From assembly GCF_027596085.1 (NCBI RefSeq), contig NC_072465.1, positions 9,410,553 to 9,474,552 of the forward strand: a stretch of DNA of 64,000 nucleotides, written 5' to 3'. This document shows, one piece after another, positions 1 through 13,100 of the stretch. Both the position numbers and the translations under genes were made by a program. Below the pieces are notes generated by a model. It was not told the origin of the DNA. It searched no databases and was given only the letters and a program-made list of their open reading frames with translations. Source of the stretch: Anoplopoma fimbria (Eukaryota > Chordata > Actinopteri > Perciformes > Anoplopomatidae). How positions within the stretch are numbered: the first letter of the stretch is position 1; each line of letters starts with the position of its first letter.

Positions 1-90
1 AATTTATGTCCACGGCCAATGTTCAGGTCCAATGCAACAATTAATTTCCCATGAACGCTTTCTTTTTCCTATTCATAACCATAACATTGC

Positions 91-190
91 TCCCGACTGG
101 ATGTTGCATGAATGTTAGTTAGAGTCTGATGGTGGCACCTTGATAGCCTGTTGTGAATGGGTGAATGATATGTAACATACTACTGACTGT
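91..190 (+). repeat. SINE fragment (same family as 15.4 and 32.1 kb)
   Basis: This stretch matches, in reverse complement, the middle of the SINE copies at 15.4 and 32.1 kb. Shared blocks include gactggatgttgcatgaatg, gagtctgatggtggcacctt and gaatgggtgaatgatatgta. The tRNA-like head and the L2-like tail are absent, so this is an internal fragment in + orientation. Confidence 0.75.
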
Positions 191-323
191 ATCATAAACA
201 TACTTGCCATGTGCAGATATTATCAAACCAGTCACAAGAAAGAAAAAACTGTGGTTCAATGTAAGTTTTCTTTAAACAATTAGATACGTTGTTGGAATTT
301 ATCAGCCAAAAATACAATTCATG

Positions 324-440
324 AATATGACTCGTATCAGCCTCGTATCACGCTCACAGAACACACAATGCCGCGTGGTTAACGTGGTGAAACGATTGGT
401 TGGGTGTATTCAACAAACTACTTGGTAAAGGTCAGTAAAC
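324..440. repeat. Dispersed repeat, copy 1
   Basis: The segment with tatcacgctcacagaacaca, a following 'atgccgcgtggtt' and 'gattggttgggtgtattcaacaaactacttgg' resembles 48635-48725, which has tatcacgcttgcagaaacgc and then 'gtcccgtggtt' and 'gattggttaagtttaggcaacaaaattacc'. The similarity shows a dispersed repeat. No coding potential is visible and I cannot name the family. Confidence 0.5.
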
Positions 441-2007
441 GCATCAATTTTTTTGTTCAAATGATAATGCGACAACGTAATGGTACAACCGTATCAACGT
501 AACTACTATTTGACCCATCCACTCTTCCTTATAGAACTTTCTATAATCGTTACCACATAACCACATACCACATAACTTTCAATAACAGTCACTCGATGTA
601 CTACGTAACTTACTCTGTCTGCAAAAACTTTGATATTTAACGTATCTGTGGTTTGCAGAAATAAACCATGCCAAGATTATTTTCCTGGCCACTGGGCTGA
701 TATCATAGAACATGACCATTATAAAAACGTGAGCATATGGTGTAAACATTGTCAATGTGGGGAATAAAGGCATTGACAATGTGCTGCTAGGACTTGGGAG
801 GTGATAGTGAGAACATAATGGGTGTATTTTTGGAAGATAGTCACTTGATTTGTGTGACTCAGACTGCTGAACACTCATATTAGCTTCAATAAACTTTGAA
901 ATGTATTCTTAATCAGAACGAGGATTGTGGATTTTGTCACTTTAAAAATCTTAATGGCCGGTATGAACAGGAGGAAAGATTACAGCAAGAAAACCATGTT
1001 TCAATGTGTATTTGGACACCTGATTATTATTTTTTTCAGACAGTCTTGAAAAGCTGTGAACCAAGCCCCTGAAATATTTTCTAATGCCTTTTTTGCAATT
1101 TTGACCCTTGCATTTTTTAGGAAAGAAATACAAGGGGCCAAATTGCTTCAGGCACTGGTCCATGGGTTTGAAGACTTATCAGATACCAAACACTGCACAG
1201 TCGCTTGAGATACTGCAAGTAGTAATCCAACTGTCCAGTCTGCCCACAGTCCTCTGCTGCTTTCATTAAAGCAGCATCTTTCCCATTTCTTATTCTGGCT
1301 GTTATGTCTGCATGAAAAAACATTGACTGGCTTTGGAAGAGACACTGAATGCCAAGAAATACTCAGACCCCCTCTTCACGACAAACAGACAGCGAGGTGC
1401 CAACGTGAGGCTTTCACAGTCTGTTTTCTCCTCACACTTGTGTGTTCAAAGTAAACTGTTTCACCGGAACTCCAGAAATGCCTGCGGTCATGCCGTAGCT
1501 CCGCATGGAAAAACAGAGAGGAGATGCTGCAGCCGGTCTCGGTCAGAGAAAACGCAGGGACAGGTGGAGGCTGGCTGCCACCCAGTGGCTTAACTACGGC
1601 ATCTCGGTAACCTCAGCCATCTTTTACCATGCATCCCTCACACACACACTAAAATAATTGAGCAGTGTGACTGATACCACCTTGAATTCATCTTATTTAC
1701 AGCAGGTCAACACCTGAGGAACAATATGCAAATATATGTCCAAAATGCTTGATCCTAAATGGAGACGGACTGCTGCAGCCTGCCCACCCCTTGTTGTCTG
1801 ACAGGCTTCTAGTGACACATTACGCACACAAAATGTCCATTCCAAAGGCCACAGTGTCTGTTTCGAAGAAATGATGATGCCAAAAACATTGTTTAACCAC
1901 TTTTTTACCACTTTTCCTCATTAATTCAGATTCTTTCACCCACCTGCAATCCGTAGTGAGCTTTGTAGGTGCTATTAGGTCGAATTAATTACCCTATGGA
2001 CAGAGAC
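441..2007. other. Non-coding stretch, nothing recognised
   Basis: Moderately AT-rich sequence with only short chance ORFs. I see no splice-flanked exon, RNA gene or classified repeat. Confidence 0.5.
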
Positions 2008-2157
2008 TAAGGTAACTGTTTCCCCAAGCTTCCAGTCTTTATGCGAAGCTAAGCTAACCGGCTGCTGGTTCATGTTTACCCTACAGTTATCTGAGTGGTA
2101 TCGATTTTATCATCTCACGCTTGGCGAGAAAACGTAAAACGTATTTCCCTTAATGAC
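2008..2157. repeat. Teleost dispersed repeat (ctaagctaaccgg type)
   Basis: It contains cttccagtctttatgcgaag followed by 'ctaagctaaccggctgctgg', then 'gagtggtatcgatttt' and 'cgtatttccc'. From memory this matches a very common teleost dispersed repeat with the core 'ccagtctttatgctaagctaagctaac'. The family name is not certain. A reverse-oriented remnant lies at about 57288-57350. Confidence 0.6.
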
Positions 2158-5100
2158 AAACAATGTCTTTAAAAGAAAAGCTATCATGTACTTGCAAGAA
2201 CACTTTGCCTCTTGGTGTTTTCAAGACAGAGCGTGTAATTTCGAAACAAATCATTTTCGGAAGGGTATATTTTTATGTCAAGCTTCACTATTGCTAAACG
2301 TCCTGGAACTAAAACAACAGAGAATAAATGTAAGTGTAAATCTAAGGTGAGAAACCAACAATAAACACAGCCTGCCATGGTTAGCAGCCCGCAGTAAATC
2401 AACGGATCAATCACTTGAGTTATTGCCCGTCCCAGCTTGAATTAGCTCTGTCAACTCCTCTTCACAGGGAAGCATGGAGTGGGTAATTTGTGTTGGTAAT
2501 AAACTCACTGGCCACCAGTTGACCTCCATCAAGGACCTGCCCGACACAGGAGCACGTCATATGCTGACCCTGCATCCGTAGATAAACAGCCCTATTTCAT
2601 TAAAGTGGCCCCATGGCACCACCTGTCAAAATTCTGTCAACCATTACTGGTTTTGTTTAGACATAGATATCAACTCTGGCGGAAAGCGTTGTGTGAACAT
2701 AGCCGGTAGCTACATATTTAATGAGAACATTAGAGTTGTAAATGATTCCCAAGGCTGTTGAAGGTCAATTTTAAATTGCTTGTGGAGCAACAATCCAATA
2801 CCTGCACATCGTTCAGGCTCCTTAGCAATTTAGATGATCATTCGACATTTTCTGTGGAAAGTTTGTTTGCTCATTTCGTGTGATGAGCGTTCAGAAGTGT
2901 AGAACCAACCAAATATAACAAACATAAGGAGGGTGCACTGTGACAATGGAAGCATTATCTTTAAGAACCAACAGCCATTTACAAGTGTTGGGTTCTGAAA
3001 AGGCCGGCAGGAAAATTGTAACACAACGAGACAGATGGTTTGTTACAATAACCATCTGAGGAAACGTCATTTAGAACTGTTTGGAAAAGGACAGGCACTT
3101 TAAAAAATACTTGGCAGGTGATTGGATGAACCATCTGCCAGTCGGGAGGAGATCAAAAACATATTTTTCACCCAGTAAGGCCTTCAGTGTCATTCTTTGC
3201 TCCTCATGCAATGAAGAAATACCCTCCAGTTCTTATAGAACTGTTGCTATTGTAGCATCTTTGATAACCTCTTAAGGCACCGCCATTGTTGTTTAGAGCG
3301 AACAGTTGCCTCTCTTTATGGTCACACACATCTAAACCACGCCCTTAGCGGCCACTAGCTTCTGACAGTACACTGAAACGCATTGACGAGATGGATTTTC
3401 GTGTGATCTTGTGATCTTGTGATCCAATCTTGCTGCCGTGCAAGGTTAAGAAAATGTCTTGGCTAATGTTGGACAAAACAGTTTTGTAGGAGAAGTCTAA
3501 TTTTGTTAAACCACATACACCTGTGTGAGCAGCCAAGTGTTTTAAGATGGACAATACTGAAAAAGCAAAACTTGTAGATTTTAGATTTACAGCAGAGTTA
3601 GCTAAACATGGTGATATACAGTGTGTGGGTGTGCACAATGTTTTAAGAAGATATTCAGCTAGCATATTTATTTTTTCTTTAACATTTGAACAGAAAGGAG
3701 GCTTAGGGAAATATTTTGGCCTATAATGTATACATTATATATTAAATATAGTATGTAGGCTCATGTGTGAAGCCTGATATTGATATTTATTTGAGGGTTA
3801 AAATTAAGAATAGTCTTTTTTTTGTTGAAGAGACATACTTTTTGACAAGAATCCTTTATATTTAGCGATTACAGAGTGACTTTAACCATATATGGGAAAA
3901 AAACCTGAATACTGTAAACAACTGAAAACAAAGGCTGAAGGCGGTAGAGAAAATGAAGTGGCTGAACAAGCTTCAAGAGACAGAAGTCTTGAAGACTCTG
4001 CAGTTTTGTTACTAACATTTACATTTACCACAGTTTAGAGATGACAGAGTGGACTCAATACATAATCTACAAAAAAAAGTATCCCACCTGCCTGAATAAC
4101 GTAATACAGCATACTATAAGGCGGGTAGATAATTTCTTGAATTATTAGTAATAATAAGCCACATAAACATTGTTAATACACTATTTTTTATACTGTGCGC
4201 ACATGTTAATCACAAATAAAAACAAAACCATGTACAAAAAAGCAACTTATGATTCATTCTTTCGGGAATTCTGGTACATGAAGCCTGATGTGTAATTTTA
4301 ACTATTTTCCTTGCTGGGGAATTCTAATAAGTTCCCAAAATATACAAAAAACTCTTCTTCCTCAAAATGGTATTTCCTGTTCTTAAGAGATATCTGGGGA
4401 ATCACTTCATGTGTATATCTGTACCTTATTATTTTATTATAATGAAAATTTGATGTATTGTCTGCATCAAAAAGTCTTGTCGTCGTGTTTTTAAAATAAG
4501 CCACAAAATGCAAATACAATTAGCATTTTGTTTACTTTAATTCACACACAAAGAATGTTTACACCATAACTTCTATTCACTAGTACAACTATAAAATAAA
4601 GACAAAAGACAAGATAAAGATAAAGACAAGATAGATAGAAGAATACCAAAAAATGTCTCACTTTATGTGTTGGGGAATTCCCTTTATGCCTCAAACACTT
4701 TTGGTAAAGTCTAAATTATACACCTTTGTGCGCTAGGTGGACTTTGATGAGCATATTCTCTAAGCACCTCAGCTTAACGGGCCTCCTCAATGTCCTGTTC
4801 CACCACTTTCTCTTCAGTCTGTCCAAACGTGCCAAACTTGCAAGAACGACGTCATCCGAGGTCTGCTTCGTCTTTCGAGCTGGGGTGAAGGGAGATGCTG
4901 GGGGTGAGGGTGAGTACCGTGAAGATGCTCTCTCAGAGAACCAAGGTGCAGAACTTCAGTGGTGTCTTTTCACACAGCATCTTCGCCCTTTAAGAAGAAG
5001 GAAAGATGGAAAATTTAAACTTAATCCAGGCTGCCCTATAAAACACTATGTGTAAAAGAAACCATAGCACATTGCCGGTTTTTGTTTTATAATGTTATGT

Positions 5101-6724
5101 TATTGCTATGTAATGTTATGTAACGAACTAACTCCTGGAGAGCAAAGAACAACCAAAACAACCAAGATACTGTATAGAAGTAACAAATGAAACTTGGACT
5201 CCACTCAAACATGGCGTCAGGCCTCAGGTCTTTATTTACATGTTTTCGAACATGTTGTGTAAAGAAACACAAAATGAACAGTTTTACAAGAGAGAGAGCG
5301 AAAGTAAAGAAAATTAAGATGCCTGGAAAGAGTCGTAAACACCAACATATAGCCAAACCTTGAATTTGTGATGCTGCAATTACCTCTGTCGCTTACCTCC
5401 AAGTCTAAATCGTTTTCGTCTGTCGGTGCTTGATGGACTGGAACCCAGCTTTACCACAATTGATGGGACCACTTTGTTTGCAGGTTTCTTCCGTGCCAAG
5501 GCCTATCTAAGGTCCATCCTATTAACTGGAGCCGTGAGCAATGTTTCCATTCAATAAGAACCTTATGGGATGGTAATGATTGTTCAAGGTATTAGCATAC
5601 CCTCAGGGTTACCATGGAAACAGAATGAATGGATTGTGAACCACTTAGGATTTGGGTTTTCAAAATACATTAAAACATAAACTAAAGTTCTTTGGTTATA
5701 TGTGGGATAATGCCCATGAGAGGTGTCTATCATCAGGAATTAATGCACTTTGTGGAGGTGAACGACGCGCATAAATTCTGGTAGTGGACATCTCATCGGG
5801 CCTATCCCTTTCATATCACGACTTTTTCCTCCAAAATATAACGACTTCTCATAAAACAAAGATATGTGGGACATGTTTTGAATGTGCAGAAAGTTTTGAA
5901 CATGAGCAATAATGTTGCTGAAACACTTGATCTGCAGGAGAATAAATATCTGAAAGCAGTTCAGAATGTCACTCAATATCATATTTAACATTTTGAATCG
6001 TCACCTCGGGCCTGAATTTAGTGTACAATTAAACCATAAAGTGAAGCATAAAGATTCACTAAAATGCAGGAAATGAAGTGTTTGCGACTGCAGTATGATA
6101 TCCACACCCCCAGCCTAATATGTGTACCCCCCTAAAACTAAACCTACACCCTCACTTTAAGTTTAGACACAATATAAGTGTGTGTGGTTGTAGTAGTAGT
6201 TATGTGTTGAATAGTTGCTGACCAATCAGATAGAATAATCCAACGCATGGGGGGATTTAAATACACCTGTCAAGTTAATACATAGTCATAAACTAAACAG
6301 GACAATGGTTGCTGAGGATAGAGACGGTGCAAATCTTAAGAAATTAAGATTAAAGGTAGTGTGGGCTTTGGTGATGGGTCATAGTTTTGCAAAACTGAGA
6401 CAGTTGTTAGTAATAAAATAATTGATACGGTTGTTTCAAGCAGATGCCAAGGATTTATTGCCTTGACCAACTTGTATTTATTATCATTATCCCAATAAAT
6501 GAAACATGGGTTAGTCACACACACAGATCAGATAAACCAACCTCACATGAGGTAAATGGCTTTCCAAATTATAACACTCTCAGGGACAACTACTGCCTAT
6601 TTTTTCTAACTCGTCCTCATACAACAGTTCGTATGATATCCTAAGAAAAGTTACTTGTCATATTTCCTATGAAAATCAGCAAAACATGTTCATATTCGCT
6701 CGTTACATGCACAGGGTCTTTTCA
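2158..6724. other. Non-coding stretch, nothing recognised
   Basis: AT-rich sequence. A 109-codon open frame at 4726-5055 has no recognisable domain and no splice or promoter context. A small direct repeat of cttgtgat lies near 3404-3422. No gene is supported. Confidence 0.5.
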
Positions 6725-6965
6725 AAAACGTCAAAAACCTTCTTCACAGGAAACTCAGTTAGGTTTCAGCAACAGAACTACTTGATTAGGTTTAGGAATA
6801 GATCATGAAATACTTAGTTAGGTTTAGGAATAGATCTTAATTTGGGTTAAAACAACCAAGGAAGTTCCATTACTGACAAAAACATCAACATTGACTCGTG
6901 TCACATGGGACACAAACTTGGTCTCCTGGCTGAAAGATTTCTGTTTGTTGTTTTCGTGTTGGCGG
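6725..6965 (-). repeat. Dispersed 'cctaaacctaaccaag' repeat, copy
   Basis: Read on the minus strand this contains attcctaaacctaactaagt and attcctaaacctaatcaagt, so the core motif occurs twice, close together. The same core appears near 13.0, 35.9, 37.8, 39.8 and 49.0 kb. It is a dispersed non-coding repeat of uncertain class. Confidence 0.6.
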
Positions 6966-8277
6966 ACTGGTTATTAAAGTGGGAGGAGAGGCGTGGGAGG
7001 AGAGGCGTGGTAGAAGGCGTGGAGATTTCAATGAAGCAGCACTCTGTAATCTCTGTGCCACGAATGAGTGAGTCTGTCGGGGTCCGCCAGAAGCCTGCAC
7101 ACAGCGGGTCGACAGCTCAGCGTATTTGTGTTCCTTGACACTTTGGACCCTTTATTTGGTAAAAACACCCCCACAAAGATCTCTCTGGAATCACAAAAAG
7201 ACTTATTATTATCAATGTTGTGCTTAACGCGTTCCACTTTTTATTCTCCATTTTTTCAACTGGCTTACATGTGATCACACAGACAAAAATAAAGTTTTAT
7301 TCTGATTATGGTATTAAGACCGTTTTGATGAAGAAATGTATTGTGTGACATCAGGTGGCCAATAATAGCAAGACAGATCAAGCAATCCCACAGTAGCGGC
7401 AGTGCCATTCCAATAAGTTATAGCACCTTGAAAATATGATTGCCCCTCTGCGTGTTTCATTAGTGTGTGTGTGTGCTGCGGCTGGAGAGTGCCCACGCTG
7501 AATGTGAATTATCACCGTTTCACATACACACCTGACTTTGAAAGGCCAACTCTATTATCCACTTTAATTGCTAAAGTCTGAGGACTCTCTCACATAATCT
7601 AGAGAACTGCAGGAGAGATCCAACGCTGCTTCTTTTTCACAGTCACTTCAATAATTATTTCTTTCACTAATAAGCATTATGAATACATCAGCTGCTGCTC
7701 TGTATTTTAATTGTGTTTCTGGTGAGCATGATAAACACCATTGTATTTGTGTATTTAGTCACTTTCATTAATTAATGTGAAATTAATTCTAACGGAATGT
7801 CTTTTAAACTCCAAGATCCACTGGGGAAACTTATAACACATTTTTATACTTTATTGGTTGTACAATGTTCATTTATGTATTACTCATTAGATTTAGACTT
7901 TATAGTGGATATCGACACTAATCACAGTAAAGACTGCTCTTGGGGCTTTAATAATCTGGTTTGAATAACCTCTTGAGTCACAGCGACGATAAGAAATGTC
8001 TCACTACACATAGTTTAACACCTTCTCTATGGCCAAAAAGCAAAGAATGCCAACAAATCAAACACCAACAAAATAAAGGTACTCCTTATATATGTGTACA
8101 ATATTATTATTATTATTATTAAGATATAATAATCTATATTAATACGATACTCGTTCAGTCATATTTGGCCATAATGTTTGGAACAGTCACAGAACGTCCC
8201 ATTGAAAGGCCCTGGGAAGCTACAAAGACCCACACTTAAACGGATATTTTTTTTATTTTCATTTTTTATTTTTATCT
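6966..8277. other. Non-coding stretch
   Basis: It has a short tandem duplication of gtgggaggagaggc near 6979-7006 and an (ATT)n run near 8101-8121. Nothing else is recognised. Confidence 0.5.
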
Positions 8278-8390
8278 GTCTTTCTTACTATGTCTCGTGT
8301 GCACTTTACTCTATGCTGCTGTAAGCCTGCAAATTTCCCCGCTGCGGGACTAATAAAGGATTATCTTATCTTATCTTATCTTATCTTATA
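8278..8390 (+). repeat. 3' end of a non-LTR retroelement with (TTATC)n tail
   Basis: The sequence includes gtgcactttactctatgctg, a following 'ctgtaagcctgcaaatttcccc' and 'gctgcgggactaataaagg', and ends in about six TTATC units (8361-8389). A close second copy lies at 33823-33925 in the same orientation. A unique 3' block plus a 3'-terminal microsatellite is typical of a 5'-truncated LINE or its SINE partner. The family is not named with confidence. Confidence 0.7.
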
Positions 8391-11300
8391 TGGGGCAGTC
8401 AGTCTTTATCCTTGAAGTGACATCAGACATTCTGAATGACATCAGAAGAGTATTCCAATTTGATATGGAGAAAGAAAGACACTATCGCAAGCTTAATTTT
8501 GCATTCAACAACGACAAATGATACAAAATTGCTTCACTAGCCACAACCGTTACAGTAATGTTTCAATTATTTATCATATCCTGGAACAAATTATTCATCA
8601 TAGCGTGCTGCAGAGGCAGAAACCAAGCAGAAGTCTCCCTTTTAAAAATATTGGCATCCACTTTGCATGGTGCTTGCATTCTGTGAAAACTGGTAATTGC
8701 ATGTGAGAGCAGTAAACAAAGACTTGAAAAACTAAAAGAATTAGGCAGTTAAGAGAATATCAGGCAATTTACTCTTTTTTATCCTTGAAGATGGTTGTTC
8801 GTCCAAGTGAGTCTTGTGTCTTCGCCTCATTATGGGGTCGCCAAGCCGCATTGTGCTCATTACTGACGGTGGACAGCCGAAAACACCAACTGGTACTTGG
8901 ACGGTTAATGATCCTGGAAATCATAAGACCTCTTAGGTTTTTCCTTTTCTGGGTCATTTGGATCTTTTATGATACTTGGTTTGAGAAAATGTTAGAGCTT
9001 ATAACCCACCTGAACAAATGTACATTGAAACTGTCTCCACTGTTGCTGGACTGGACAGCTTTTGTTAAAGTAAACACTGTCCTCTGCTGGACACCAGGGG
9101 CACATGCACAAGGCCTCCTGTTCTGTCATGCTGAAACCGAATAACTGCTTTATGTGAAAAAATGTGATCTACGTGGGCGGATTTAGCTCTCTGCAAAGCA
9201 GTTATTATATGCATTTGCCAATTTAAATACAAACATCTACTACTGCCACTAAATCATAATGGGGATAGTATTAACTCTGCACATTAAAGCTCTAAGTGTG
9301 AGTCAATTAGGATCCACATGTGGACCTCGTATAGTTGTAGTCACTTGTTTCAGGACCTGTCATCAGGAGAAATATCCATTATTGGCCAGTGGCACTACAG
9401 TCAGTAAATCCCTACAGAAGATAATTTCCTCTCTACTGCACCTGGTTGTGAAGCAGTTAAAGCTCCGTTGCCTGTGATGGATTGCTTTTTATTGATTTCA
9501 CTTTCACATGTAGACAAAGAGGAATCCCACTTTGTTTAGACTGTATTCATTTTTGTTATATTAAATTGGCCACGACAGGTGAAAGTCAGCTTAGTCCTCT
9601 GATGGCAGTAGTCAATCTAGGGGCTAACCAAGGATGCCTCAGTTTATCCCTTTGATCTGCTTTGTTTACAAATGACTGTCAGCTCCCTATCTAATCAATT
9701 TGTAGTGAGATGTTCAGATGGCAGTAGCTCTGCCGTTAGCCACTATGAAGCTGGGGTCAATAGGTTTGTGAACGGGTGTAAAGACCATCATCTGCAACAA
9801 GTCGTCCACATTATACAATAAAATAAGTCAGGTGTGGGGAAACATTTTGCCTTGGGTTGATATAAGCACCCTTAAGGTTTCATGGAGGCTGTCATGGTTA
9901 CAATAATAAACACACGGTTAAGGTTAGGGAACTATTGGGGCCATTGATTAAACTAGAACTACCGGTTGTATGACTCAGTCCACCATTCAAGATGTAGTTA
10001 ACATCCATCTGACGTCTTTCTAAAATGTCAACATTTTATAAATGTATCCTATTAGACATTTGAGTAAAAATGTCATAATTAGCACATTAATTATTGAGTC
10101 CAAAAACTTGTTTAGTAAGATCACATTGACCTTTGACAATCAACATCTAATCAGTTCATCCTTCGGTCCAGGTGGAGGTTTGTGCCAAATATAAAGAAAT
10201 TCCCTCCAGGTGTTCCTGAGATTTTGGGTTAATATAAAAGCAACAACATTGACTGACAAATTGAAATGGGAAAACGAATAGCAGAGTCCTGTGTTAAAAT
10301 CCAATGTTTTGTTCAACCATCTACCCTGGCTATGGGTGCTTTTAAACCCAGGTAAAAAAAAAACCAAAAAAACAATGACATACACATCGTGCACTGACAA
10401 AACACAGGGACAAATGCATGATGCGACAGGTAACAGGAATTTAATCAGCCGCTCTTTAGAAAGACATTTGTCTCCATTTCCTGTATATTACATCTCTCGT
10501 ACACTGAATACTCCTTAAAGCATGTGTCACATCACCGAAGGTAATTATAACAGCATGTTTCTTTCAAATTGGTGTTCCTTCAGTGTATTGATTAATCTAG
10601 CAGTGTTGTGAACTGAGTGGTGAGTAACAGTGCAGGAAATGAGGATACAGATCTTCAGGTTCAAGTAGTCCTGTCTGTCCTCATTAAGGTCTCTATCCTC
10701 GTAGCCTCAACCCTTGTTCTCACTGAGGACCTGGCAACTTGTTTTAACCTGAAACCTCCCTCTCTTGAAATGTATCCATAAAACAAAAAGAGGACATGGG
10801 GATTTTTGGCTTAAAAGTCTTTATCCCACCTCAATAAATGTAGTAAATTGATTTTAATAATTTTCTTCAGAATTTAAAAAACGTTGATGTGAAAGCAGCA
10901 AACCTGCATACAGTAGTTAGCGAGATACAACACAAAACAAAATTGGAACATAAATGGATAGCTGAAGCCTCAGGGCTGTGTTCTGTTTGTTTTTTTAAAT
11001 CTTTTTTTAGGTTGTCTTTTGTTGTTTAAACCTGTTTGAACCACATAGCAGATTTGAGATTGGGCTGCTTTTTATGACTGAAGTGTTTGTTACACATGAC
11101 ATGTTCAAGTACCGTCCAATCGATACAGCTTCTGACTATGATTAACCGTGTAGTTTTGGGGATTGTTTGAAGAAAACATGCCTTTCTGGCTGGTTTTGGG
11201 GTTCAGAGGGTTAATTGTAATTTAATAATTTGTTGTTTTTGTGAGTTGTTGTATTTGTAAATGTGTGTGTATGGCTGTTCAGTGTTAATAGATGTATACA

Positions 11301-12928
11301 GATGATGTATATAGATTTATACATGCATATTTTTTATATTTTGTTTAATGCACGATCATGAATAGATACAATTAAAATGTTTTATTATTTATGTCAATTT
11401 AGCTTCTATTCAGTAGTTGACTGTGAGCATGAATGCTAATAAACTCAAACTCTCCCTTCCACAACTGCAGCAGGCATCCAGATAACTCTCTCTCCCTGAC
11501 AGTGGACGGTGGTAATTAGCTTCAGCTAGCCTAATTAATGTCAAAACTCCTGGATGAGGTAGAGCCCTGAGCAAACCACAGTCTGTTACTGCTGCATCTG
11601 ACGGTACACAGACACTTAGGGAGCTGTAGTCAATACAAATTCTGCTGTGACAAAAGAAAACGTATAAAAAGAGGCAAATTATTATTAACACCATTCCTGA
11701 AGAATTGTTATATAACAGCAACCTCAGACCAGTTTATGTTTGCAGTGAAAAAGAAAAAAATCTTTTAAAGTTTCAAATACAAGGTTTGTCCATTTTTGCA
11801 GAAACACTTAGTTTCTCCATAACACAGGCCTGGGTCTAACTAATGTAAAGATGAAAAAGCTATCAAACAGCCAAACTAGTTACATCTAAAGATCAGGGGC
11901 TGAGAAGAAATAAAAGACTGGGTATAGAGAGAATAAAAAAATGAGAGGAGGCAATGGCCAAATTTGTCGGGAAAAAAATGTAAGATGTGATGAAGCATTA
12001 GGAATGACAGACGGAGCTGAATGGGGCTCAGGTGTATCAAGTGTCCCCACAACGAGCAGGTCCACATTTGGGCTGCAGAAACATGGCTTTTAGAGGTGAC
12101 TCAAACATAGAGGGTGACCCAAAGAACGGTCTTTATTTTATTTATTTTTAAATAATGACATACATCACATTAGATGTGCATCTACAGAAAGTGAGTGGTG
12201 ATGTCTTAGTGCCTTAACTGCTAACCGCTAGGTTCCTTTGAGGTAATTTACGCAATACCAGTGATGGAGGGAGGATCAACCCTTTCCATTTTAAGAACTC
12301 TGCCCTAGTAAGAAAACAACACCATTAACCCTCAAAGAAACCCCAAAATGTAAATTGTTTGATGTAATAACAATTGCAGCCTATGGGGGCGCTAACAGCA
12401 GCTAGCTGCCACCTCAAAACATATGCAATGCAATTTCTAGCACTGCAGATAATTAGTGTGCAGGTGTGTGTGTGTACGTCTCTGCGGGCCACAGATAATT
12501 ATCTGTACTTGATGTGCTGTGTGACAGTGGGAAGAGAACATTTCTATAATAAACTCACTAGCAACAGTAATTACAGAAGTTGCACTGAGAGAGAAAACTC
12601 CTCTGATTGGTGCTCACCCTGTATCACCTCTGTCATTCTGGCTAACTACTCTACCAGGACTATTCTACTTGTCTACTTGTTCTCACTCCCAACACATCAA
12701 ATACAGACACTAGGTCAGTGGCGCCTACAGCTTCTGAAACCGACTCACCAGGCTTACAACTACCTCCAATGTAAACCCATCTGCATCATTGGACAGTCAG
12801 AGGACCTGACGTAGTATAATCAGTGGGATAGTCTGCTAACAGACTTTCGCACATAAAACTTCTGTTTGTGTCCTGTGTGAGACCAAGTCAACGCTGACTT
12901 ATTTTACCTGACTTTTTTTATGTAACCT
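8391..12928. other. Non-coding stretch
   Basis: Several short ORFs (for example 8785-9144, 119 codons) have no recognisable domain or flanking splice signals. The region around 12.3-12.8 kb holds a 146-codon open frame judged spurious. Confidence 0.5.
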
Positions 12929-13008
12929 GCATATTTATTTTACGTAATAAGCGTACTTATTTTACGTAATAAGCATACTTATTTTACGTAATAAGCATAC
13001 TTATTTTA
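12929..13008. repeat. 22-bp tandem repeat, 3.6 copies
   Basis: Units start at 12929, 12951, 12973 and 12995 (partial). Each is close to gcatacttattttacgtaat plus 'aa', and each full unit contains the palindrome TACGTA. The second and third units differ at one position; the first differs at a few. Confidence 0.9.
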
Positions 13009-13100
13009 ACCGAAACCACGCTCTTTTCCTAAACATAACCAAGTATTTTTGTAGCCTAAACCTAACCAAGAAAACCTAAAATATAAAGTAAACCTAAGTT
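13009..13100 (+). repeat. Dispersed 'cctaaacctaaccaag' repeat, copy
   Basis: It contains ttttcctaaacataaccaag and then agcctaaacctaaccaagaa, directly after the 22-bp tandem array. The array may be an internal expansion of this repeat. A further shared block, tcaaacaaacacaggacttt, occurs downstream at about 13425. Confidence 0.6.

Noticed and set aside
4726..5055. 109-codon + ORF with basic and acidic patches
   Set aside because: No homologous domain recognised and no splice or promoter signals. A chance frame cannot be excluded.
12374..12814. 146-codon + ORF
   Set aside because: No recognisable domain, no promoter or splice context, and codon content looks random.
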